Shown here: positions 8,316 through 16,993 of the stretch, piece by piece | How positions within the stretch are numbered: position 1 is the first letter of the stretch | How the letters are laid out: the number at the start of each line of letters is the position of its first letter | NCBI RefSeq assembly: GCF_025148785.1 | Contig: NZ_CP102271.1 | Span: 2,586,197-2,650,196, forward strand | From: Catenibacterium mitsuokai | Lineage (GTDB): Bacteria > Bacillota_I > Bacilli_A > Erysipelotrichales > Coprobacillaceae | Direction of reading: 5' to 3' | DNA length: 64,000 nucleotides | Notes under the pieces: generated by a model | The model's input: only the letters and a program-made list of their open reading frames with translations | The model's database searches: none | What the model was told of the DNA's origin: nothing | Made by a program: the position numbers and the translations under genes

Positions 8316-9579
8316 CTAAGTGTCCTCCTTGGTTAAATAGTAAATCATGTAATACTGGAATAATCATAAAACAGAATATTGATAATGTGATAGAAATAAT
8401 TCTAGGATTCAATAAACTGAATGTTGTAATAACGAATGAAATAAATAGTAATCCATCTTTTTTATTCTTATAAAGATACCAGATCACTATAGCTGCGATT
8501 GTGAAGAAGGCAATAAAGAAGATCCATCCATTTTCAAATAAGATTCTCATATACTCATTATCAATGAAGTTACTTCTAATAATGGCATCCTCATTTCCTT
8601 TAGTAAGTGAATACCCAACTAAATCTATATTCGAACCAAATAAACTAAATCCATAACGTTTAAAATCATAGAATGTCTGATAAAGTCTATTTGAGAATAT
8701 ATTATTTAACTTCTGAGCAATCTTGAATACAATGCCATTCACATTCATTGTATTAAAGATTAACCCATACAACATTACAATCACAAAGCTTCCAATTGGA
8801 TATAATGGGAAACATACTGTAAAAGCCTTCTTAAAGAATTCTACAATATTCTTAAATCTTCCTAATATACCTGTAGACTTCATAAAGATACAGATAAGAA
8901 TACATTCTGATACAAGTAATTCTGTTCTTGAGTCTGTTAAGAAATAAACAAATACAATAAGCAGCTGGTATAAACCTAACTTTTCAGGACTGATCTTGAA
9001 ATCTTTCTTATATGAATAATAGAGAATCAAAAACATAACAAACTGAGAAAGATAAGTAGGGTACCCAAAACCTAAAGAATGTCTCATTGTCCCATCGACT
9101 CTGTTGTTAATATAATCATGCATCAGTCCTAAAGAACTTAATGTCACAATAAGAATCAATGAAATAAACTGCGTAGAGAATAATGTATTCACAACATCAT
9201 CAAACTCAAAACAGCTTGCATAAATCAATGTGAATAATAAGAAAAACAATGCTTTATTTCTAGTAAGAACTAGATTAGCCACAATACTCACTAATGCGAT
9301 AATAACGACTCCTGCAATAAAGTACTGTTTCTTATTAAAATTTTTAATCTTCTCTTTATACTCATTCAAGTCTAAAGACTTGAATTTCTTACAAATCATA
9401 ATCAAGAAATATACATAACAAATATATCTCAACAGCTTACATAAAGTGGCAGCCTTCGCAAAACTATAGCTTAAAGTTGTCATATCTAATAAAAGTGTGA
9501 AGTAGTAAATAGATAAAACAGCCAAGCCTATTTGAGGAGTCACTATTTTCTGAATAAATGTTTTTATTTTATTAATCAT
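8308..9579 (-). CDS. Wzy-like O-antigen/exopolysaccharide polymerase
   Basis: A 423-residue integral membrane protein with about 10-11 hydrophobic segments and a hydrophilic extracellular loop between residues 290 and 350 containing the GSNIDLVGYS and NEYMRILFENGWIFF stretches. The latter matches the E(Y)xxxLxxxGxxG pattern of the Wzy_C/O-antigen ligase-polymerase group. It should link flipped repeat units into a polymer. Sequence conservation in this family is low, so the call rests on topology, the loop motif and its place between glycosyltransferase genes. GAGGAG lies 9 bases before the ATG. It ends inside the start of glf. Confidence 0.78.
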   Translation of the reverse strand: MINKIKTFIQKIVTPQIGLAVLSIYYFTLLLDMTTLSYSFAKAATLCKLLRYICYVYFLIMICKKFKSLDLNEYKEKIKNFNKKQYFIAGVVIIALVSIVANLVLTRNKALFFLLFTLIYASCFEFDDVVNTLFSTQFISLILIVTLSSLGLMHDYINNRVDGTMRHSLGFGYPTYLSQFVMFLILYYSYKKDFKISPEKLGLYQLLIVFVYFLTDSRTELLVSECILICIFMKSTGILGRFKNIVEFFKKAFTVCFPLYPIGSFVIVMLYGLIFNTMNVNGIVFKIAQKLNNIFSNRLYQTFYDFKRYGFSLFGSNIDLVGYSLTKGNEDAIIRSNFIDNEYMRILFENGWIFFIAFFTIAAIVIWYLYKNKKDGLLFISFVITTFSLLNPRIISITLSIFCFMIIPVLHDLLFNQGGHLDE

Positions 9580-9595
9580 ACAATACTCTCCTCAA

Positions 9596-11173
9596 TTAAC
9601 GCATATACATATATCTAAAGCTATATGGGGCACCACAGAAATTACGAATCAAATCAGTGACACTCATATTAATTAAGTATCTCTGTCCCTGATGAACAAC
9701 TGGAATGAATGCATAATCACGCATTGCGACTCTTTCTGCATTTAAGAATGCATAGTAACGTTCATCTTGATCCTTTGCGTTCACTGCAGTTCTAAAGTAG
9801 TTATTGAATTCATTATTCGCATAATGATTAATACCCTGGTTATTGACTGCAAGAGGGGCTAGATAATCATAAGCATCATTACATACACCCTTGATACGTA
9901 ATAAAGAAAGTTCTGCCTGATTATAATCTACAGTATTTACTTCTTTTAAATACACCTTGATTTGTTTTGTTGCTTCAAGATCTTCTTTAATCTTACCCGC
10001 AATTGCCTTAGTTGCTGGATAATCATTTGTATAAGTTAAAGTAAATGTGAATTTCTTCAATTGGTATTCATTAAGAAGCTTGCTTAAAGTTTTCTTTGCT
10101 TCTTTCTTGTCATACTTTAATTTATATCGAGAAGCATCTCGAATAAACTGCTTATTAGAGTTGAAACAGATTCCCATAGGAAGTAATCCCTGTGCCTTAT
10201 GACTTCCATCATGCAATACCTGTTTATTGTATTTCTTTCTTTCAAGTAATAAAGACATTGCTTCACGTACTCTTGCATCTGATAAATACTGATCCTTGAA
10301 ATTAGGCACTAAATCCCAAATAACACTATCCGAATCTGCAGTACTTGAATCTTTACCATCATACTTCTTCGCATTTTCACCAGTCACTGCCGCAAAGTCA
10401 ATCTTGCCTTCATCAAACATCTTGATCTTGTCTTCATTACTGATTCCAAAATACATATTCACAAGATCGATGTTTGTCTTCTTTGCGATATAACATGTCT
10501 TATTCTTCTTTAAAGTAATCTTATCTTTAGAGATAGAAGAGACCTTATATGTCCCACATGACAATAATGCCTTAGGAGAAGTTGCATACTGATCTCCCTG
10601 TGCTTCTACAAACTTCTGATTTAATGGGAAGAATACTGGCTGAGTCACTAAATCCATAAAACGTGATGTCTTATAAGCGAGGTTAACGACTAACTTCTTA
10701 TCCTTCACATAAACCCCTAATGTATCTGCAGACTTTCTACCGTTGTAGATTTCATCTGCTCCTGCAATGGCTGCACCATAAGAGGTAAGAAGCTTAGATG
10801 CATCAGAACGCATAGATAAGGCTCTCTTCCATGCATATACAAAGTCTTCTGCAGTCACGGGATCCCCATTAGACCATTTCACATTCTTTCTAATTTCAAA
10901 GGTATATGTTTTACCATCATCACTGACTTTCATGCTTTTCGCAATGGCAGGCTTTAACTTACTTTTCACATTATAAGCATATAAGCCATCACCAAAAGCC
11001 TGAATCACATTCGTAGATGTTTCATCGATAGCCTTTGATGCATCAAGTGAAGTCACATAACCAGAATCCGCAAAATTAAATACCTTCTGTGCACCTGCAT
11101 TATTCACAAATGAACAGCCTGTCATCATAGTTAATACAAGTGTAAGTGTAATTATTCTCTTAAATAAACTCAT
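9596..11173 (-). CDS. Orphan oligopeptide-binding lipoprotein (SBP family 5)
   Basis: A 525-residue OppA/DppA-type extracellular binding protein. Residues 1-20 form a lipoprotein signal ending in the lipobox MTGC, so it is anchored outside the membrane. The SBP_bac_5 pattern is clear: ALSLDASKAIDE-like start, GDGLYAYN, KNVKWSNGDPVTAEDFVYAWKRAL, and DARVREAMSLLL. No ABC permease or ATPase is nearby. Its start codon overlaps the stop of the upstream DUF4422 transferase (TAATG), so it is translationally coupled into the polysaccharide operon. It may capture peptides for another transporter, act in wall peptide sensing, or have been recruited as an assembly factor; the sequence does not decide. 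Confidence 0.9.
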   Translation of the reverse strand: MSLFKRIITLTLVLTMMTGCSFVNNAGAQKVFNFADSGYVTSLDASKAIDETSTNVIQAFGDGLYAYNVKSKLKPAIAKSMKVSDDGKTYTFEIRKNVKWSNGDPVTAEDFVYAWKRALSMRSDASKLLTSYGAAIAGADEIYNGRKSADTLGVYVKDKKLVVNLAYKTSRFMDLVTQPVFFPLNQKFVEAQGDQYATSPKALLSCGTYKVSSISKDKITLKKNKTCYIAKKTNIDLVNMYFGISNEDKIKMFDEGKIDFAAVTGENAKKYDGKDSSTADSDSVIWDLVPNFKDQYLSDARVREAMSLLLERKKYNKQVLHDGSHKAQGLLPMGICFNSNKQFIRDASRYKLKYDKKEAKKTLSKLLNEYQLKKFTFTLTYTNDYPATKAIAGKIKEDLEATKQIKVYLKEVNTVDYNQAELSLLRIKGVCNDAYDYLAPLAVNNQGINHYANNEFNNYFRTAVNAKDQDERYYAFLNAERVAMRDYAFIPVVHQGQRYLINMSVTDLIRNFCGAPYSFRYMYMR

Positions 11174-11949
11174 TAGAAACTCTCTCCATACTTCTTATGC
11201 AAGAACTTAGCCTTTAAAAATCCCATTCCCTTTTTAAACATGTTAATCTTTTCCATGTATACAAATGGCACTTCCTTACATGCATAGCCGTTCTCCATCA
11301 TCCATACATCTAATAATAATTCACTAATTCTACCTGGATAACGTGCATGGAAACTATTATATTCAGCATCTTCAAATCTCTTTGTCAATTCAAATAAAAT
11401 ACCGAATAACCATTCACAATAAGCATCAAAATATTCTTTCTTCATCACAAACATATTAAAAGCATGCATTGTCTTTTCTTTCATATGTTTATCAAAAGCT
11501 GGTAAATATTCTGGACACTTCTCTTCAATAATCTTTCTTGTTTCATCGAGTGGTTCTGGATAAAGTGTATGAACATAATGATCATAAATTGTTTCAATAT
11601 AATAATTACGTCTCTTAGTCACTAAGATATCATTGTCCTTTAATAATTCTTCTGCTTCCTTAGAAGTAAGAACACAATCAAATGGATCCTTTGTTTTCTT
11701 CTTACCTCTAAAATGTCTACGATAATGTGCTAAACCTACATAATCTGCATCTAAATTCTTCCAAGCCCAATATAATCCTGTTAACTCACAGAACTGTGGG
11801 TTTAAAGAAGAAATATTATCACCTGTATTATCACGTGTATATCCAAGATCATCTTTACCTTCTGCACCTACCTGTACAGGAACATACATCTCATCATCAG
11901 GCATACGATACTTCTTATGTGTCGCAATAATAATCTTTACTGATGGCAT
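11173..11949 (-). CDS. DUF4422 capsular polysaccharide glycosyltransferase
   Basis: A 258-residue DUF4422 protein. The family pattern is visible: KIIIATHKKYRMP at the N-terminus, DNTGDNISSLNPQFCELTGLYWAWKN, and YVGLAHYRRHF, a likely nucleotide-sugar binding region. DUF4422 proteins occur in capsule and LPS loci and are thought to be glycosyltransferases. The start is the Met of MPSVK: AAAGGAG sits 8 bases upstream, whereas two earlier in-frame Met codons are too close to it or lack a site. It lies 13 bases after the priming transferase and is coupled to the lipoprotein gene. Specific sugar unknown. Confidence 0.85.
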   Translation of the reverse strand: MPSVKIIIATHKKYRMPDDEMYVPVQVGAEGKDDLGYTRDNTGDNISSLNPQFCELTGLYWAWKNLDADYVGLAHYRRHFRGKKKTKDPFDCVLTSKEAEELLKDNDILVTKRRNYYIETIYDHYVHTLYPEPLDETRKIIEEKCPEYLPAFDKHMKEKTMHAFNMFVMKKEYFDAYCEWLFGILFELTKRFEDAEYNSFHARYPGRISELLLDVWMMENGYACKEVPFVYMEKINMFKKGMGFLKAKFLHKKYGESF

Positions 11950-11962
11950 ATTCATTACTCCT

Positions 11963-13408
11963 TTACATTGATCCTTCTTTTTTGAAAACAACCTGTACTG
12001 TCTTCAATAAGATATGAATATCAAGACTGAACTTCCAGTTCTTGATATATTCTTTATCTAATCTTGCGATTTCTTCAAAATCAGTGATGTTACTTCTACC
12101 ACTTACCTGCCACATACCTGTAATACCTGGCTTAAATGCAAGACGTGCTCTATGACGTAATTCATACTTATTCCATTCATCAAGAGTAGGAGGTCTAGTA
12201 CCTACTAAACTCATATCACCCTTTAATACATTAAAGAACTGAGGGAATTCATCAAGAGACCAGTCTCTAATAAAGTTACCCACACCCTTCTTAATAGTTC
12301 CATCGGCTTTCTTCTTACAGCCAATAATACGAGGGTCATATTCAAGCTTAAACATCATACCGTCCTTGACTCTATTCTGCGCCATAAGTTCTTTCTTACG
12401 CTCTTCAGCATCCATATACATACTTCTAAACTTATACATATTGAACACTTTACCATTTCTACCAACTCTCTTCTGTTTAAAGAAGATTGGTCCTGGAGAC
12501 GCAATAAAAATTGCAGGAGCTAAGAAAATTGTTAGAATGAGTGTAATTAAGCAGCCTACTAAACCACCTAAAATATCTAGTATTCTCTTGGCAATCCAGT
12601 CGTATTCATTAATAGAGTTCATGCTGACAGTCAATACCTGGTTTTCACCCATTCTTTCAAACTGTTTACGATAACCCTTTAATGAGTTATATTCACTGAT
12701 TTCTACATGTACTGCAAGACCCATTTCAGCTAAGTCTTTAACTAAAGAAGTTGAGAAAACATCTTCTCTAGGAAGAATAACCAATGCCTCATCCATCCAC
12801 TGTCTCAATACATAATCTATGACAGTATCCTGAGACGCAACAATAGACCAGCCATTTGATTTCTGGCCTTCCATATTCTTATCTAGAATCGCAAATCCAA
12901 CACTCTGATATTCATCTAAACCAAATGTTTTCTTATTCTCTGTAATAGAATCAATATACTCAGACTCTGTAATCACAATCAATGACTTCTTATTATTCTT
13001 TCTTCTACGTCTTACAATTGGCTTCATAACACAATGCACAATATAAGTAAACATTGCATCAAATACACATGTAAAACCTAAAGTTAAACGTGATACATCA
13101 TCCTTCTGCGCATAGAAAATATAAGCAGTAGATACAACCATTAATAATAACGATTTCTCTATTACCTTTATCATTTCTGTAACGTTATTACGCTTTAAAA
13201 TATTCTTTAAAATATTAAAGAATATAATAATCAACATATCCAATAATGTCATAACTATAGCGATATTGACATACAATGATCTAGTATATAAATCAAGTAT
13301 TCCATGACGCATATAGTAAGCTAGAAAAATGGCTAGCTGTAAACAAATCAGGTCCGCAATTAAAAAGTCTAAATGCTTTGCCCATCCTCTTAGTTTCCTT
13401 TTATACAT
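11963..13408 (-). CDS. Undecaprenyl-phosphate sugar phosphotransferase (initiating enzyme)
   Basis: A 481-residue polyprenyl glycosylphosphotransferase (WbaP/EpsL type) that starts repeat-unit synthesis by moving a sugar phosphate onto undecaprenyl phosphate. Residues 15-135 contain four membrane segments, followed by a soluble nucleotide-binding-like middle region. The catalytic domain starts near residue 275 with a membrane-re-entrant helix, then PGPIFFKQKRVGRNGKVF, YKFRSMYMDAEE, RDWSLDEFPQFFNVLKGDMSLVGTRP and the end LAFKPGITGMWQVSGR. Asp-Glu in SLDEFPQ is the conserved catalytic pair. It is the first gene after an intergenic gap of about 120 bases and so probably begins the glycosyltransferase transcript. 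The sugar is unknown. Confidence 0.95.
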   Translation of the reverse strand: MYKRKLRGWAKHLDFLIADLICLQLAIFLAYYMRHGILDLYTRSLYVNIAIVMTLLDMLIIIFFNILKNILKRNNVTEMIKVIEKSLLLMVVSTAYIFYAQKDDVSRLTLGFTCVFDAMFTYIVHCVMKPIVRRRRKNNKKSLIVITESEYIDSITENKKTFGLDEYQSVGFAILDKNMEGQKSNGWSIVASQDTVIDYVLRQWMDEALVILPREDVFSTSLVKDLAEMGLAVHVEISEYNSLKGYRKQFERMGENQVLTVSMNSINEYDWIAKRILDILGGLVGCLITLILTIFLAPAIFIASPGPIFFKQKRVGRNGKVFNMYKFRSMYMDAEERKKELMAQNRVKDGMMFKLEYDPRIIGCKKKADGTIKKGVGNFIRDWSLDEFPQFFNVLKGDMSLVGTRPPTLDEWNKYELRHRARLAFKPGITGMWQVSGRSNITDFEEIARLDKEYIKNWKFSLDIHILLKTVQVVFKKEGSM

Positions 13409-13532
13409 CTTATATTCACATCCTTATTGTTAAGTTCGTACTAAGTTAACTATACCACAAAATGGCCTGTAATTCACTCATTGCCGTTATTATACCTTAT
13501 TACAAGGCCATCTATGTGTAATTTTTGTGTAA

Positions 13533-14573
13533 TTATGGTAATACTTTCTTTCCCACTCTTAATTTTCGAATGAATGCCGTTAAAATAATCGTAATAGGAA
13601 TCACAACAAGCGGCATACCTAAACGATAGATAATTGACTTTGTATAATTCGCAAGATGTAGGTATCTATTTAAGATTTCAATAATGTAATAATGCATTAA
13701 ATAAATAGGGAATGTATATTTCTTAATGAACTGTACAGATTTAGATATTTTAGTCTGCATGACTTTACTACTGATCTGTTTGATAAATAAGAAAACCGCA
13801 CCAGAATACATCAAAATAGGGGCCTGCATTAAATTCTTATAGATCTGGCTTACACCACCTAATGCATAAGATTCAAAATAAGTACCTCCAAAATGCATTA
13901 AGAAACCAGCCAAACCAGCTACATAAATAATACATCTTTGATTAGGTGTAAAATCCATCTTATGAATCAAATAACCCATAACTACAAAAATTGCATAACC
14001 ACTTACCACATTAATTCCTAAAGGCCACGCCATATCAATATGCATTGCAGAAAGAAGGAATGGAATAGTTCCATTAAAAATAAATCCAATGATGAATAAA
14101 TATTTAAATAGCTCGATTCTTTTTTCTTCCGGAATAGATGCAAAAAGAGGAATAGATAAATAGATTCCAAACAATGGCATAAAGAACCAATAAATAGTCA
14201 CAAATTGATTATTAATAATACCATCTACTAGAACTCTTAAAGTTAAATCAGATGGTTTAAGTGTGTGTAAGAAAACAATATCAAATACTAGACCTACAAA
14301 TGTCCAGAATAGAAATGGAATCACTGTCTTAGAAAAACGTTTCTTTAAAAAAGTCTTTGTATTATATCTCTTTTGATAATCCATCAATGTCACACTTGAA
14401 ATCATAAAGAATACAGGAACTGCAAAAATAAATACACTTTCAATTAAGTTCGCAGTAATCCAATATCTTGATTTATTAAATTCCCAGAAACATCCATTGG
14501 TATGTAGAAATACAACTGCAATTGCCGCAATAACATTCGCCAAATCGATATATTCTATCTTTTTCGTTTTCAT
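13533..14573 (-). CDS. Acyltransferase family 3 membrane protein
   Basis: A 346-residue integral membrane protein with about 10 hydrophobic segments. It fits the Acyl_transf_3 family (OatA/WecH/NodX group): an N-terminal EYIDLANVIAAIAVVFLHTNG in which His near residue 23 is the conserved catalytic histidine, and PVFFMISSVTLMDY with the family F(F/M)xxSG-like motif. These enzymes usually put O-acetyl groups on surface polysaccharide or peptidoglycan. I chose MKTKKIEYIDL as start because AGGGG lies 7 bases before it; an upstream ATG overlaps the stop of the GtrA gene. It forms a short operon with that gene. Confidence 0.85.
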   Translation of the reverse strand: MKTKKIEYIDLANVIAAIAVVFLHTNGCFWEFNKSRYWITANLIESVFIFAVPVFFMISSVTLMDYQKRYNTKTFLKKRFSKTVIPFLFWTFVGLVFDIVFLHTLKPSDLTLRVLVDGIINNQFVTIYWFFMPLFGIYLSIPLFASIPEEKRIELFKYLFIIGFIFNGTIPFLLSAMHIDMAWPLGINVVSGYAIFVVMGYLIHKMDFTPNQRCIIYVAGLAGFLMHFGGTYFESYALGGVSQIYKNLMQAPILMYSGAVFLFIKQISSKVMQTKISKSVQFIKKYTFPIYLMHYYIIEILNRYLHLANYTKSIIYRLGMPLVVIPITIILTAFIRKLRVGKKVLP

Positions 14574-14587
14574 ATAAATACCCCTCA

Positions 14588-15046
14588 TTACTTCTTAAAT
14601 ACAAATAGCTTACTAATTAAATAATTTCCAATAAGCACTAGAATCTGTGCTGAAACCTTTACACCAATACTATTCATACTTAATAACTTAATACCCACAT
14701 ATAAAATGACTTCTTCCATTAAAAGAGTTGCAACACGTCCCCCAAAGAAAGAAACCATTTCTTTAAGAATCCCATTCATATCTTCCGCATTACTATCAAA
14801 TACCCAGATACGGTTTGTTATATACGCAAATAATACCGCTAATATCCAAGAGAAGATATTCGCAATCATTGGATCCATATGCATACCAATATCAAAGAAT
14901 GCATAAGAACCGATGCTAATAAAAGTCGTTAAACCACCAAAGAATAAATAGAGTAATACTTCTTTATATTTCTTATAAAATGGATTAAAGATACTTAAGA
15001 TCTTCCACTCCATGATTCTATCAAATATATCTTTATCTTTTTTCAT
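14588..15046 (-). CDS. GtrA-like membrane protein
   Basis: A 152-residue protein with four hydrophobic segments typical of GtrA: KEVLLYLFFGGLTTFISIGSYAFF, ANIFSWILAVLFAYITNRIWVF, a third after FFGGR, and LIGNYLISKLFVF at the C-terminus. GtrA proteins are linked to the translocation of undecaprenyl-phosphate-glucose or other lipid-linked sugars used for glycan side-branch decoration. A GGAGG precedes the chosen ATG by only 4 bases, but no other start is better. First gene of the transcript that runs on into the acyltransferase; a TTGGGA-18-TATACT promoter lies just upstream. Confidence 0.88.
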   Translation of the reverse strand: MKKDKDIFDRIMEWKILSIFNPFYKKYKEVLLYLFFGGLTTFISIGSYAFFDIGMHMDPMIANIFSWILAVLFAYITNRIWVFDSNAEDMNGILKEMVSFFGGRVATLLMEEVILYVGIKLLSMNSIGVKVSAQILVLIGNYLISKLFVFKK

Positions 15047-15076
15047 AAAACCTCCATGATACACTCATACAGAATA

Positions 15077-15106
15077 AGTATACATCATATTGAGGTATTC
15101 TCCCAA
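15077..15106 (-). promoter_or_regulatory. Probable promoter of the gtrA-acyltransferase operon
   Basis: TTGGGA, 18 bases, TATACT on the minus strand, about 30 bases before the start codon. Confidence 0.55.
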
Positions 15107-15122
15107 TTAAATTGTACTCTAC

Positions 15123-15151
15123 AAAAAAAGTTCCTCCTAAATAGGAGGAAC
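15123..15151 (-). terminator. Terminator of the L,D-transpeptidase gene
   Basis: GTTCCTCCT/AGGAGGAAC stem with a 4-base loop followed by seven T residues on the minus strand, a strong intrinsic terminator. Confidence 0.92.
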
Positions 15152-15160
15152 CTAGAGATG

Positions 15161-16774
15161 TTAATAAATAATTACTTTAGTCTTCTTAGGAATGTTGTCA
15201 TAAATCCATTTCGCATGATCAACATCTAATCTTACACAGCCATGAGAGACTGCTGCATCCATCGCATTATCAATAATTTTCTTCGGAGTATTCTGTCTAT
15301 CATAGATAACTGAATGGAATAAGTAGTTACCAGTAATCTGTGTATAATACCAGCATCTACCTCTTGAGCCTGTATTAAAGTATTTACCTTTAATACCCAC
15401 ATAATAAGTACCACTTACAGTAGGGGTAGAAGGTTTACCAACACAGCACTTATAATACTGTACATCCTGCCAGTTGTTCTTACCGCCTTTAAAGATACCT
15501 ACACGATGTGCCGCTCTATCTACAAGTATAATATAGTTTGTAGGACTTGTTTCATTACGCACTAATCCACGCATCTTATCTAAAGCACTATAAACCATCA
15601 CACCATTAACTACTTCATAGTATCTGCCTTTACCATCGATCTGTGCAGAACCAGAATAATTCCAATCTAATACACCATGATTAATGTAGTAATAACTACC
15701 TGCATGATAGGCTAAACCTGTATAGTTCCAATCAAGAACACCGCCTCTAATACAATACCATGTACCAAAGTACTGGAATAAATCAGTATAGTTCCAGTTT
15801 AGCTTACCATTTTCTACATAATACCAAGTACCATAGTATTTAGTTAGATTAGTGAAATTCCAATCTAACTGTCCATTCACAACCATATACCATGTACTAT
15901 AATACTTTGTTAAGCCTGTATAATCCCAATTGATTCTACCATGGTCTACATAATACCAAGTACCACAATGTTGTGTTAAACCTGTATAATTCCAATCAAG
16001 AACACCATTCTTTACATAGTACCAAGTACCAAAGTAATAAGTGACATCATTGAATTTCCAGTCTAACTGTCCATTCACAACCATATACCATGTACTATAG
16101 TACTTTGTTAGACCTGTATAATTCCAATTAAGAATACCATTCTCAACATAGTACCATCTACCTTCATACTGAACTAAACCAGTATAATCAGTCTTTAGCT
16201 TACCTTTTTCTAATAAGAACCATGTCCCATCAACATATGTTAAACCATTCTTATTCGTATCAAGAGAGCCTTTACGAATGTAGTATAAAACACCATCTGT
16301 TTTACATGCACCAGTATAGTTCCAGTTGATCTGACCTTTTTCAACATAGAAGTAGCCACCACAATGTTCTACTACACCTGTATAAGTCCAGTCAATCGTA
16401 CCATTCTCTACAAAGTACCATCCACCACAATGATAAATAACATCCCTTGTTTTTTCATTCAAGCGACCTTTATCAATATAATACCAAGTACCATCAATAT
16501 AGACTACATCAGTTAACTTTGTATCTACAGTCCCATTCTGTACATAATACTTTTCACCTTTGTATTCAGCTAGTCCTTTAAACTCTTTGTTTACTTTCCC
16601 ATCTGAATAATAGACAAACTGATTATCTTCATACATAAGTCCTGACTTTGGTGTAATTACATCTTCTGTTGTTTCATCATCTAATGCATAAACAGAATGA
16701 TTCAAAGCAAGAGGTACCTGAATAACCATAAAAGATAAAATCAAGCCTAATAACAACTTACTTAGTTTCTTCAT
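15161..16774 (-). CDS. Secreted L,D-transpeptidase with about sixteen 22-residue wall-binding repeats
   Basis: A 537-residue secreted protein. Residues 1-30 are a Sec signal peptide ending near YALDD. Residues 45-400 consist of about sixteen tandem 22-residue repeats of the form xGTWYYVxxGxLDWNYTGLxxY, rich in aromatic residues and similar to choline/glucan-binding style repeats. The C-terminal 120 residues are a YkuD L,D-transpeptidase: YIILVDRAAHRVGIF, a conserved histidine in FHSVIYDR, and the catalytic SHGCVRLD motif. YkuD enzymes make 3-3 peptidoglycan cross-links or attach proteins to the wall. The repeats probably hold the enzyme on a wall polymer. AAAGGAGG precedes the ATG. Its promoter closely resembles that of the neighbouring muramidase, which has the same repeats. 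Confidence 0.93.
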   Translation of the reverse strand: MKKLSKLLLGLILSFMVIQVPLALNHSVYALDDETTEDVITPKSGLMYEDNQFVYYSDGKVNKEFKGLAEYKGEKYYVQNGTVDTKLTDVVYIDGTWYYIDKGRLNEKTRDVIYHCGGWYFVENGTIDWTYTGVVEHCGGYFYVEKGQINWNYTGACKTDGVLYYIRKGSLDTNKNGLTYVDGTWFLLEKGKLKTDYTGLVQYEGRWYYVENGILNWNYTGLTKYYSTWYMVVNGQLDWKFNDVTYYFGTWYYVKNGVLDWNYTGLTQHCGTWYYVDHGRINWDYTGLTKYYSTWYMVVNGQLDWNFTNLTKYYGTWYYVENGKLNWNYTDLFQYFGTWYCIRGGVLDWNYTGLAYHAGSYYYINHGVLDWNYSGSAQIDGKGRYYEVVNGVMVYSALDKMRGLVRNETSPTNYIILVDRAAHRVGIFKGGKNNWQDVQYYKCCVGKPSTPTVSGTYYVGIKGKYFNTGSRGRCWYYTQITGNYLFHSVIYDRQNTPKKIIDNAMDAAVSHGCVRLDVDHAKWIYDNIPKKTKVIIY

Positions 16775-16820
16775 GAAATGTCGCCTCCTTTCTTTAGAAT
16801 AGGATTATCATCCCATATTT

Positions 16821-16849
16821 ATTTTACCCTTATAGTTCTTTATAATCAA
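16821..16849 (-). promoter_or_regulatory. Promoter of the L,D-transpeptidase gene
   Basis: TTGATT, 17 bases, TAAAAT on the minus strand. The -10 box TAAAAT, the TTGAT core of the -35 box and the spacing are the same as in the muramidase promoter. Confidence 0.65.
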
Positions 16850-16945
16850 TTATTTGTATCAGATTGTATTTTTATTATATTTAATGTTTAAATACTTCTC
16901 TAAACATATCCCTTTATCCACTTTTTTAGATAAATAATTCTTCTC

Positions 16946-16975
16946 ATAAAAAATATCCTCCTAATAGGAGGATAT
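16946..16975 (-). terminator. Terminator of the muramidase gene
   Basis: ATATCCTCCT/AGGAGGATAT perfect stem with a short loop followed by six T residues on the minus strand. Confidence 0.92.
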
Positions 16976-16993
16976 CAATCATACTCATCATTT

